Shown: positions 1-6,826, counted from the first letter of the stretch. The stretch: DNA of 8,012 nucleotides from Gammaproteobacteria bacterium (GCA_003864535.1 BHEQ01000082.1:1-8012), one strand, 5' to 3'. The notes: generated from the letters alone by a model not told the origin. Made by a program: numbers and translations.

Positions 1-254
1 TTACTGAGTAGTTACAAAGGATAAAACGAATAATAAGCCTGATTTTTTTGATAAATATATTTATTACTTAGATATTATCAGTTGGTTACGCCTTAAGTAT
101 CATAAGATCATAAGATCATGAGATATTGAGATATTGAGATATTGATTGAAGCTTATACGCTAGAATTCGTCTCATCCTAATTCAAGATAAAAATAAATAA
201 GAGGAAAGGAGTCTTTATTTTTTAAATTTCGCTAATCATTTTGGAGTAATAAAT
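1..254 (+). promoter_or_regulatory. Non-coding leader upstream of the nhaC-family gene
   Basis: No convincing gene lies here on either strand; the minus frame entering at the left edge is open for only about 19 codons before a stop. The stretch is very AT-rich and contains an 8-bp tandem array (101-148). A strong Shine-Dalgarno-like AAGGAG at 206-211 has no usual start codon at a workable distance. The site used by the gene is TTGGAG at 241-246, 8 bases before the ATG at 255. A TAGAAT box at 161-166 resembles a -10 element, but I found no -35 at good spacing, so the promoter is not assigned. Confidence 0.4.
101..148. repeat. Degenerate 8-bp tandem repeat, six units
   Basis: Six consecutive octamers are visible: CATAAGAT twice, CATGAGAT once, ATTGAGAT twice and a final ATTGATTG. 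The units form two nearly pure blocks that drift stepwise, as expected from slippage followed by point mutation. The array lies about 107 bases before the ATG of the NhaC-family gene, where a change in unit number would alter spacing in the promoter or leader. Whether it varies between strains cannot be seen from one sequence. Confidence 0.75.
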
Positions 255-1712
255 ATGCAAAAAGAAATAAGAAGACCGTCTTTTTTACAAGCGCTCATGC
301 CGATTATCTTTATGACATTTGCCTTGATAATTGGTAAAGGCGTATTAAATTGGCCTACTGAGATCTGCTTATTATTGTCCGCCGTTTTTGCAGGTCTTGT
401 TGCGGTGGTTTGTTTGGGATACAACTGGGAGATGCTTGAAAAGCTCATTGTGGATAAAATTGCCGCAGTTATGCCGCCTGTTCTTATTGTAATATTTGTA
501 GGATTTATGGTAGCAGCGTGGTGTTATTCAGGTACTTTACCAATGCTAGTTTATTATGGGATAAAACTAATTGATCCAAAACTTATATTTATGATTGCTT
601 TTGTATCAACCGCTATTTTATCGTATGTGTCGGGGGCTTCATGGGGAGCGGCGGCATCGATTGGTGTTGCATTAATGGGCGTAGGTGTTGGTTTAAATGT
701 CTCTCCTGCTATTATGGCAGCGGCGGTCGTAACTGGCGCATATTTTGGGGATAAATTATCACCTCTATCTGATACAACCAATTTAGCAGCAGCTGTTACC
801 AAAGTACCACTTTATGATCATATAAAATATATGCTTTGGACAACAGTTCCTCCCACAATTATCTCACTTATATTTTATGGAATTGTGGGCTTAAATTTAG
901 ATGTAAGCCAAGGTGTTTCAGAGGAAAGTAATGCCTTGCTAACGCAACTTCAAAGCTTATATAAGTTTGGTTTTTTACCACTTTTACCTATGATTGCGGT
1001 TTTGGCAGGAACTTTTTTAAGAATGCCAACTGTGCCTGTCATGCTTGCAAGTTCCGTTGTTGCTATTTTTGTTGGCGGAATGTATCAAGGGTTTGATTGG
1101 ATACATGGTGTCCGTAGCACGATGTCTGGATTTGATGTGTCGATGTTAGGGGTTGATACGAGTATATTGCTTCCAAGCGTAACTGAATTATTAAATAGAG
1201 GTGGGCTTTCCAATCAAGGTGGATTTTTAGCATTTATTTTCTGCGCAATGGGATTTGCAGGAATAGTAACAGGAACAGGCATGATGGATGTGGCAATGAG
1301 CCGCTTAACTAAAAGTATCCGCACTTGCATCTCCGCAGTTATAACTACAGAAATTCAATGTGTGATGATTAACTTATTAACAGGTTCAGATGGTCTTAAT
1401 AAAATTATTACAACAAATCTTATGATGAAGAAATTTCTGCAACTAAGAATTCATCCAATTGTATTAGCAAGAACCTTAGAAGACTCAGGCACAATGACAG
1501 GACCTTTAATCCCTTGGTCTGCGGCAGGATTATATATGGCGACTACTTTAGGTGTGGCAACCATTGATTATCTTCCTTACTGTATTTTATCTTTTTGTTG
1601 CTTGCTTCTTGCACCACTTTATGCTTTTTTAGATTTCAAAATCATTAAGCTAACAGATGAACAAGCGTATGCAATGGCAGCTGAAAGAGGCATTGTCTTA
1701 GACAAGGAATAA
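255..1712 (+). CDS. nhaC: NhaC-family Na+/H+ (or organic acid) antiporter
   Basis: This predicted inner-membrane antiporter has 485 residues, a normal length for the NhaC family (PF03553). Hydrophobic segments run along nearly the whole chain. Family-typical blocks are SGASWGAAASIG (126-137), GAYFGDKLSPLSDTTNLA (161-178) and EDSGTMTGPLIPWSAAG (409-425); the conserved Asp, Ser and Thr residues there belong to the presumed ion path. Known members exchange Na+ for H+, but Bacillus MleN in the same family exchanges malate/H+ for lactate/Na+, so a carboxylate role is possible beside this metabolic cluster. The ATG at 255 is preceded by TTGGAG. The gene is separated from hyi by 176 bases that include a palindromic repeat, so it may be a separate transcription unit. 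The family is secure; the exact substrate is not. Confidence 0.8.
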   Translation: MQKEIRRPSFLQALMPIIFMTFALIIGKGVLNWPTEICLLLSAVFAGLVAVVCLGYNWEMLEKLIVDKIAAVMPPVLIVIFVGFMVAAWCYSGTLPMLVYYGIKLIDPKLIFMIAFVSTAILSYVSGASWGAAASIGVALMGVGVGLNVSPAIMAAAVVTGAYFGDKLSPLSDTTNLAAAVTKVPLYDHIKYMLWTTVPPTIISLIFYGIVGLNLDVSQGVSEESNALLTQLQSLYKFGFLPLLPMIAVLAGTFLRMPTVPVMLASSVVAIFVGGMYQGFDWIHGVRSTMSGFDVSMLGVDTSILLPSVTELLNRGGLSNQGGFLAFIFCAMGFAGIVTGTGMMDVAMSRLTKSIRTCISAVITTEIQCVMINLLTGSDGLNKIITTNLMMKKFLQLRIHPIVLARTLEDSGTMTGPLIPWSAAGLYMATTLGVATIDYLPYCILSFCCLLLAPLYAFLDFKIIKLTDEQAYAMAAERGIVLDKE

Positions 1713-1714
1713 AG

Positions 1715-1836
1715 GGCACATCTATTAATTTCTTTTTCAGCTGACACGAGATTATTAAAATGCTCATTTACCTAAGTAAACTGCGCTTTTAATAATATCG
1801 CAAGCCTTGAAAAATCTAATTTATAGAAGTCCTCTA
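1715..1836. repeat. Palindromic intergenic repeat, full copy 1
   Basis: This segment of about 122 bp matches 6969-7091 in the same orientation. Over the right 86 bases I count only four differences, while the left 40 or so bases are more diverged and need a one-base gap. The core is a nested stem-loop: ATTATTAAAA (1751-1760) pairs with TTTTAATAAT (1787-1796), and inside it TTTAC (1767-1771) pairs with GTAAA (1776-1780) around a CTAA loop. Weaker arm pairing (TTTTTCA with TGAAAAA, CGA with TCG) extends outwards. It encodes no protein and resembles a MITE or REP-like dispersed element. It begins 2 bases after the nhaC stop and ends 52 bases before hyi. Confidence 0.85.
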
Positions 1837-1888
1837 AAATTTGTAGTCGTGTCGTGAATGGTTCTATTTAATTAAATAAGAGGTTTCT

Positions 1889-2674
1889 ATGATCAAATTA
1901 TGTGCAAATTTAAGTATGTTATTTAATGAACATTCTTTTTTAGAACGCTTTAAAGCATCAGCTGATGCAGGATTTAGAGGTGTTGAATATCTAAGTCCTT
2001 ATGAGTTTGATAAGGCAATACTTGCAGAGCAATTAAAGGAGAATAACTTAACTCAAGTTCTTTTTAATCTGCCTGCAGGTGATTGGAATGCAGGCGAACG
2101 TGGCATTGCCATCTTTCCTGATCGTATTTCTGAATTTAAAGAAGGCGTTGATCAGGCAATTGAATATGCAAAAGCACTAGATTGCAAACAAATCAATGTA
2201 TTAGCTGGAATTATACCTGCTGATATAGAGTCTGATTTGTTAGCACGTACTTTTTTAGATAATATTCAGTTTGCTGCGGTAAAACTTGAACAAGAAGGCA
2301 TTCGTTTACTTATTGAGCCGATTAATACTTTTGATATTCCTAATTTTTATATTAAAAATAGTGCGCAGGTTTTAAATATAATTGAACAATCTAATTGTCA
2401 AAATATTTATCTTCAATACGATATTTATCATATGCAACGCATGGAAGGTGAATTGAGCGGTACTATTTTGAAATACCTGCCTCATATTGCACATCTCCAA
2501 TTGGCGGATAATCCAGGACGTAATGAACCGGGAACTGGCGAAATAAATTACCCCTATTTATTGAATTTAATTGAAAAAATTGACTATCAAGGCTGGATTG
2601 GCTGTGAATATAAGCCTCTTAATACTACAGAACAAGGTTTAACGTGGGCAACAGATTATTTTACTAAGGATTAA
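1889..2674 (+). CDS. hyi: Hydroxypyruvate isomerase
   Basis: This cytosolic TIM-barrel enzyme (xylose isomerase-like fold, EC 5.3.1.22) interconverts hydroxypyruvate and tartronate semialdehyde. Its 261 residues follow E. coli Hyi closely throughout, including NLPAGDWNAGERGIA (60-74), QYDIYHMQRMEGEL (176-189), ADNPGRNEPGTGEINY (206-221) and GCEYKP (238-243). The expected metal and catalytic residues are present: Glu143, Asp178, Gln204 and Glu240. The ATG at 1889 has AGAGG at 1879-1883, five bases upstream. The stop is 4 bases before glxR, so the two are almost certainly translated together. OtnI (2-oxo-tetronate isomerase) is a related alternative, but no otnK or otnC kinase/aldolase gene is present and the partner is glxR, which favours Hyi. 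The usual gcl gene is missing beside it. Confidence 0.9.
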   Translation: MIKLCANLSMLFNEHSFLERFKASADAGFRGVEYLSPYEFDKAILAEQLKENNLTQVLFNLPAGDWNAGERGIAIFPDRISEFKEGVDQAIEYAKALDCKQINVLAGIIPADIESDLLARTFLDNIQFAAVKLEQEGIRLLIEPINTFDIPNFYIKNSAQVLNIIEQSNCQNIYLQYDIYHMQRMEGELSGTILKYLPHIAHLQLADNPGRNEPGTGEINYPYLLNLIEKIDYQGWIGCEYKPLNTTEQGLTWATDYFTKD

Positions 2675-2678
2675 TAAC

Positions 2679-3569
2679 ATGAAACAACAAATTGGTTTTA
2701 TCGGATTAGGTATTATGGGCGTGCCAATGGCATTAAATTTAATCAAAGGAGGGCATCAGCTTTTTCTTTATTCAGATTCAAAAATCAGTGCCGAGCTTAC
2801 TCAAGCAGGTGGCATAATTATGCAATCTTCTAAAGAAGTAGCTGAAAAATCAGATATAATTTTTATCATGGTGCCTGATACCCCCCATGTTTCCAGTGTT
2901 TTATTTGATGATATGGGTGTTGCCGCAGGTTTATCTATGGGTAAATTAGTCATTGATATGAGCTCGATCTCTCCCATTGAGACAAAATTATTTGCTAAAA
3001 AAATAAATGATTTGGGCTGTGAGTATATTGATGCACCTGTTTCAGGTGGTGAAGTAGGAGCTAAATCAGGTAGCTTATCTATCATGGTCGGCGGCACCCA
3101 AGCAGCCTTTTTACGCGCGAAACCGTTCTTTGAATTATTGGGGAAAAATATCACTCTGGTGGGAAATAATGGAGATGGGCAAACAGCAAAAGTTGCGAAT
3201 CAAATTATTGTGGCACTCAATATTGAGGCGGTTGCAGAAGCATTACTTTTTGCCGCAAAAGCAGGTGCTGATCCTGCAAAAGTACGCGAGGCTTTAATGG
3301 GTGGATTTGCTGCTTCAAAAATTTTAGAAGTACATGGTGAACGTATGATTAAAGGCACATTTGATCCAGGATTTCGTGTTTGCTTACATCAAAAGGATCT
3401 AAATCTTGCTTTAGAAAGCGCAAGATCACTTCAGCTTAATTTGCCTAATACCGCTTCTGCCCAATCATTATTTAATACGTGCGCCGCACTTGGTGGGAGT
3501 AATTGGGATCACTCAGCTATGATCAAAGCATTGGAACATATATCAAATTATTCTATTGTGCGGAAATAA
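2679..3569 (+). CDS. glxR: 2-hydroxy-3-oxopropionate (tartronate semialdehyde) reductase
   Basis: This cytosolic NAD(P)H-dependent beta-hydroxyacid dehydrogenase reduces tartronate semialdehyde to D-glycerate, using the product of Hyi. The 296 residues start with the Rossmann motif GFIGLGIMG and carry the substrate-binding block DAPVSGGEVGAKSG. The catalytic lysine and following asparagine are in GQTAKVANQ, and the C-terminal helical domain contains HGERMIKGTF and LHQKDLNLAL. Long stretches such as IFIMVPDTP, DMSSISPIETK and FELLGKNITLVG are of GlxR type rather than GarR type. The Shine-Dalgarno TAAGGA (2665-2670) lies inside the 3' end of hyi, which supports coupled expression. A run of six C at 2881-2886 is the only long homopolymer and leaves the frame intact. 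The related sulfolactaldehyde reductase YihU is less likely given the GlxR signatures. Confidence 0.92.
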   Translation: MKQQIGFIGLGIMGVPMALNLIKGGHQLFLYSDSKISAELTQAGGIIMQSSKEVAEKSDIIFIMVPDTPHVSSVLFDDMGVAAGLSMGKLVIDMSSISPIETKLFAKKINDLGCEYIDAPVSGGEVGAKSGSLSIMVGGTQAAFLRAKPFFELLGKNITLVGNNGDGQTAKVANQIIVALNIEAVAEALLFAAKAGADPAKVREALMGGFAASKILEVHGERMIKGTFDPGFRVCLHQKDLNLALESARSLQLNLPNTASAQSLFNTCAALGGSNWDHSAMIKALEHISNYSIVRK

Positions 3570-3570
3570 C

Positions 3571-3617
3571 AGAGCACATTTGTACATTTTTTGTCAATTG
3601 ACGCGATATTTTTAAAA
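3571..3617. repeat. Degenerate left half-copy of the intergenic repeat
   Basis: The gap between glxR and the flavoprotein gene aligns by eye with the left arm of the repeat at 1713-1760, from GAGCACAT through GACGCGAT to the TTTAAAA core. About three quarters of the positions match with one single-base gap. The palindrome centre and right arm are missing. Low sequence complexity makes some of this similarity cheap, so the call is moderate. Confidence 0.5.
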
Positions 3618-3632
3618 AGTTAGGAGATCATC

Positions 3633-5000
3633 ATGATAATAAAAACCATCGTAGAGCCACAAAAAGAAATTCCTGTGCTAGCCCAAACTGATGTACTTAT
3701 CGTCGGTGGTGGTCCTGCTGGTTTGAGCGCCGCAATTGCGTCTGCACGAACGGGAGCTAAAACCTTGTTGGTAGAACGCTATGGATGCTTAGGAGGAACA
3801 CTCACTCAAGTAGGTGTTGAGTCATTTGCGTGGTATCGTCATGAAGGAACGATTGATTGTGAGGGAATTGGACGTGAATTTGAGATGCGTGCCATGCAAG
3901 CAGGATTTTCTCGACCAGAACCGCAATCAATTAGTCATGTGATTGATACAGAAGGATTTAAACATATTGCGGATCAAATTCTATTGGAATCTGGGGCGAG
4001 CGTATTATTACACACTCTTTTTGCAGATGTATTAATGGATGGTGATCTCATTAAAGGGATTATTGTTGAGGGTAAATCAGGTCGGCAAGCTATTTTAGCT
4101 GAACGAGTTGTGGATTGTACAGGTGATGCGGATGTTGCAGCTGCTGCTAAAGTACCCTATACCAAAAGGCAGAAAGATCAATTAATGGGAGTCACGGTAA
4201 TGTTTCACTGTGCAGGGATTGATGTGGAACGTTTTCAAACCTTTGTAAAAAATGATCTAAAACCAACTTATGCAGACTGGGGTAAGAATTGGACGGTTAA
4301 AACCGCAGGAAAAGAAGATCATTTATTTAGTCCTTATTTGGAAGATGCTTTTTCTAAAGCACAAGCAGAAGGAATTATTCCAGAAGGATCAAACGCTATT
4401 GCAGGAACATGGAGTACATTTACTAATGCGGGTGAGGCCTGTGGCTTAAATATGGTGTATTGCTTTGGATATGATGCAACGGATGTATGGGATTTAACCA
4501 AAGCTGAAATAAAAGGGAGGCAACAAGCATTATGGGCAATTGATGCATTGCGACATTATATTCCTGGGTTTGAAAATGCAAAATTACGTAATTTTGGGAT
4601 GACATTAGGAACACGAGAATCACGCCAGATTATCGGAGAAAAACGCGTTAATGAAGAATATGTTCTAGGCGAAGGACGCTGCGAGGATTCTATCGGTATT
4701 TTTCCAGAATTTATTGATGGAAGTGGCTACTTAATTATTCCAACAACAGGGCGTTATTATCAAATCCCTTATGGTTGCTTACTTCCGCTACAAGTTGAAA
4801 ATCTACTTGTTGCAGGACGTTGTATTTCTGCTGATGTTATTGCACATACTTCGATGAGAAATATGATGTGTTGTACTGTTACAGGACAAGGTGCAGGGAT
4901 AGCGGCGGCAATTTCTTTTAGAGATCAGGTCAAGACGAGAAATATTTCAATAAAAAACTTACAAACAGAATTAATTAAACAAGGAGTAAAAATACTATAG
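3633..5000 (+). CDS. FAD-dependent oxidoreductase, PF12831 type, substrate unknown
   Basis: This 455-residue flavoprotein has no signal peptide or membrane segment and is probably cytosolic. The N-terminal dinucleotide fold has GGGPAG at 25-30, with Glu48 closing the second strand to hold the ribose. It is followed by the ERYGCLGGTLTQVGV block (48-62) and a second flavin-contact segment, VVDCTGDADVAAAA (159-172). The motif GTRESRQIIGE (326-336) and the C-terminal IPYGCLLP...VENLLVAGRCISAD (378-401) and TGQGAGIAAA (417-426) are typical of the FAD_oxidored family. The ATG at 3633 has TAGGAG six bases upstream. It lies 63 bases after glxR and 69 before the BCCT gene. I infer that it oxidises the imported compound and feeds hyi-glxR, but nothing visible fixes the substrate. 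It is not an Fe-S succinate-dehydrogenase type, and no partner electron carrier is encoded nearby. Confidence 0.85.
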   Translation: MIIKTIVEPQKEIPVLAQTDVLIVGGGPAGLSAAIASARTGAKTLLVERYGCLGGTLTQVGVESFAWYRHEGTIDCEGIGREFEMRAMQAGFSRPEPQSISHVIDTEGFKHIADQILLESGASVLLHTLFADVLMDGDLIKGIIVEGKSGRQAILAERVVDCTGDADVAAAAKVPYTKRQKDQLMGVTVMFHCAGIDVERFQTFVKNDLKPTYADWGKNWTVKTAGKEDHLFSPYLEDAFSKAQAEGIIPEGSNAIAGTWSTFTNAGEACGLNMVYCFGYDATDVWDLTKAEIKGRQQALWAIDALRHYIPGFENAKLRNFGMTLGTRESRQIIGEKRVNEEYVLGEGRCEDSIGIFPEFIDGSGYLIIPTTGRYYQIPYGCLLPLQVENLLVAGRCISADVIAHTSMRNMMCCTVTGQGAGIAAAISFRDQVKTRNISIKNLQTELIKQGVKIL

Positions 5001-5053
5001 GGGACTTCCCTAGGACTTCATTCTAGGAAATTTGCGTAACATCGGTTAATAAA
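4998..5053. repeat. Degenerate right-arm half-copy of the intergenic repeat, inverted
   Basis: Read on the + strand, this segment resembles the reverse complement of the right arm of the full repeats. TAGGGGACTTC (4998-5008) is an exact 11-base match to the inverted outer end of copy 2. ATTCT (5020-5024) and TTGCG (5032-5036) recur at the same mutual spacing of seven bases, and GTTAATAAA (5045-5053) corresponds to the core stem. It overlaps the stop codon of the flavoprotein gene. A weak CCTAG/CTAGG hairpin (5009-5027) also lies inside. Confidence 0.45.
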
Positions 5054-5069
5054 TAGCAGAGGTAATACA

Positions 5070-6623
5070 ATGAATACAGTGAATAAAATTAATAATAATC
5101 CAATCGACATAAAAAAAGGCTCTATTGACAAAGTTGTCTTTTTTCCTGCATTAATCATCACGTTATTGGCAGGATGCTTATTTATTTTGTATCCAGTAGG
5201 AAGCGGAGTGGTATTAAAGAAGCTTCATACATTTATGACGCATCAATTAGGATGGTTTTTTCTATTGGTAACCTTAGGTGTTTTATTATTTTGCCTTTAT
5301 TTGGCATTATCAAAATATGGCAAGATAGTCCTAGGTGATAAAGGTCAAGCACCTGATTTTTCAACTCCCGTCTGGCTAGGTTTTATTTTTACTTCAGGAA
5401 CAGGAGGAAGTTTGTTATATCTTGGAGCGGTTGAATGGATTTGGATTATGCAAGCACCTCCTTTTGGCGTAGAAGCTGGAAGTAAAGAAGCTATGCGTTG
5501 GGCATCTGCCTATGGAATGTTTCACTGGGGGCCATCTGCATGGGCATTTTATATTGCATCTGCCATTCCTATTGCCTATTTCTTTTTTGTGAAAAAGAAA
5601 ACAAGCTTGAAAATAAGTGAGTTTACGCGCCCTTTACTTGGTAAATATTGTGATGGTGTCGCAGGTCACCTGATTAACTTTTTATATATGTTTGGTTTAT
5701 TAGGTGGCGTAATGACATCTTTAGCCTTAGGGACACCGCTCATTTCAAATGCAATTGTGTATGTATTTGGTTTAGGTAAAACAAATGCACTCCTAGATAC
5801 TTTTGTTATATTTTTGTGGACTTTTGTCCCTTTAATTGCGCTAATTTTTGGTCTAAAAAAAGGTGTATCTAGTTTGAGTACATGGAATGTTCGTCTTGAT
5901 ATTATCATGCTCCTAGGGATTGCCATTTTAGGACCTTTAGCATTTATTCTTAATCAATCGGTTGATGGATTAGGCTTGATGTTGCAGAATTTTGTTTATA
6001 TGAGCTTATCAACGGATGTCATTAGAGATACACAATTCCCTCAAGCATGGACAATCTTTTATTTCTCTTGGTGGGTTGTTTATGCGCTTCCATTTGGTTT
6101 ATTTATTGCAAAAATTTCTAGAGGACGCACAATTCGTGAATTAGTTTGTGGCGGTTTAGTCGCAGGATCATTAGGATGTATGGTGTTTTATATGGTGCTT
6201 TCAGGCTTTGGAATTGAGCTGCAACTTTCTGGAAAAGCCGATCTTATTCAAACACTAAATGAGTCTGGTCGTGGAATGGTGGTGATTGAAATGTTAAAAC
6301 ATCTGCCATTTCCTAGTATATTTATAGCAGCCTTTGGTTTAATTGCTTTAATTTCATATATCACAGGACAATGTACAGTAGGATATGCCTTAGCTGCCGC
6401 AACTCAAAATAAAATGTCTGAAAATGAAGACCCAGCTATCTGGAATATAGCTTTTTGGCTAATTTTAGCGGGTGTTGTTTCTTTAGGATTGTATTTTATT
6501 AATCCAGATAGTTTAGGTCCTTTACAAACAATTTCTATTTTAACGGGCTTACCACTGTGTGGTGTAATTTATATTATTTGCAGGAGTTTTTTATTACAGC
6601 TCAAGCAAGATTTTCCTGATTAA
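5070..6623 (+). CDS. BCCT-family transporter, CaiT-like
   Basis: This inner-membrane carrier of the betaine/carnitine/choline family has 517 residues and about 12 membrane segments, with a short N-terminal cytoplasmic tail. It aligns with E. coli CaiT at a constant +11 offset over the core. The aromatic substrate box is kept: Trp153 (CaiT Trp142), Trp334, Trp335 and Tyr338 (CaiT 323, 324, 327), with Trp125 in place of Tyr114. The family signature WTIFYFSWW...AKISRGRTIREL (327-357) is clear. CaiT Arg262 and Met331, which make CaiT sodium-independent, are Asn273 and Phe342 here, so this is probably an ion-coupled importer rather than a precursor/product exchanger. The Shine-Dalgarno AGAGG is seven bases before the ATG. 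A quaternary or similar zwitterionic substrate is inferred from the aromatic box; its identity is unknown. Its place after the flavoprotein gene suggests it supplies that enzyme. Confidence 0.88.
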   Translation: MNTVNKINNNPIDIKKGSIDKVVFFPALIITLLAGCLFILYPVGSGVVLKKLHTFMTHQLGWFFLLVTLGVLLFCLYLALSKYGKIVLGDKGQAPDFSTPVWLGFIFTSGTGGSLLYLGAVEWIWIMQAPPFGVEAGSKEAMRWASAYGMFHWGPSAWAFYIASAIPIAYFFFVKKKTSLKISEFTRPLLGKYCDGVAGHLINFLYMFGLLGGVMTSLALGTPLISNAIVYVFGLGKTNALLDTFVIFLWTFVPLIALIFGLKKGVSSLSTWNVRLDIIMLLGIAILGPLAFILNQSVDGLGLMLQNFVYMSLSTDVIRDTQFPQAWTIFYFSWWVVYALPFGLFIAKISRGRTIRELVCGGLVAGSLGCMVFYMVLSGFGIELQLSGKADLIQTLNESGRGMVVIEMLKHLPFPSIFIAAFGLIALISYITGQCTVGYALAAATQNKMSENEDPAIWNIAFWLILAGVVSLGLYFINPDSLGPLQTISILTGLPLCGVIYIICRSFLLQLKQDFPD

Positions 6624-6638
6624 AACAAAATCATAATC

Positions 6639-6655
6639 TCCCCTTAGCAAGGGGA
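6639..6655 (+). terminator. Hairpin just after the BCCT gene, possible weak terminator
   Basis: TCCCCTT (6639-6645) pairs perfectly with AAGGGGA (6649-6655) around the loop AGC, 15 bases after the BCCT stop. Only a short TTT follows, so termination may be partial, or the stem may mainly protect the 3' end of the message. Confidence 0.45.
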
Positions 6656-6685
6656 TTTACTCCTAACTTGTAAAGGAGGAAGGTT

Positions 6686-6712
6686 GGGATGGGATGGGTG
6701 GTTTATTTAGGG
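6686..6712 (+). other. Potential G-quadruplex motif
   Basis: Four runs of three G (6686-6688, 6691-6693, 6696-6698, 6710-6712) are separated by loops of 2, 2 and 11 bases. This fits a loose quadruplex pattern on the + strand and in RNA. It stands out in an otherwise AT-rich intergenic region. The long third loop weakens the prediction. Confidence 0.3.
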
Positions 6713-6826
6713 AGTGGTTTCTTTAGCTGCCCAGTAGTTATTTATCCTACAACTAAGTTGTGTATTTTTTATGAATTTAACACTATGTTTTTAATGTTTT
6801 ATTTACAAATGAAAGTATTTAAATAA
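6689..6826 (+). CDS. Possible small hydrophobic protein, 45 residues
   Basis: An ATG at 6689 opens a frame of 45 codons ending with TAA at 6824-6826. A strong Shine-Dalgarno, AAAGGAGGA (6672-6680), sits eight bases upstream, although its core can pair with CTCCT at 6660-6664 and so be hidden. The peptide is rich in Phe, Val, Tyr and Leu, starts MGWVVYLGSGFF and ends LQMKVFK, and could be a single-span membrane peptide. I recognise no family. Codon use gives little support, and the G-rich start region may belong to an intergenic repeat, so this may be chance. Confidence 0.2.
   Translation: MGWVVYLGSGFFSCPVVIYPTTKLCIFYEFNTMFLMFYLQMKVFK

Noticed and set aside
101..148. CRISPR array
   Set aside because: The units are 8 bp and contiguous, with no spacers.
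236..802. Minus-strand open frames at 236-448 and 554-802
   Set aside because: They lie opposite the NhaC-family gene, have no family motifs or good ribosome sites, and mirror a strongly supported coding frame.
1889..2674. OtnI (2-oxo-tetronate isomerase) as the identity of the isomerase
   Set aside because: The pairing with glxR and the near-continuous match to E. coli Hyi favour hydroxypyruvate isomerase, and no otnK or otnC kinase/aldolase gene is present.
2881..2886. Six-C run in glxR as a frameshift or phase-variation site
   Set aside because: The reading frame matches GlxR on both sides without a break, and a run of six is short for documented phase variation.
2801..5926. Minus-strand open frames at 2801-3154, 4423-4623 and 5666-5926
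   Set aside because: Each is antisense to a recognised gene (glxR, the flavoprotein, BCCT) and shows no recognisable protein features.
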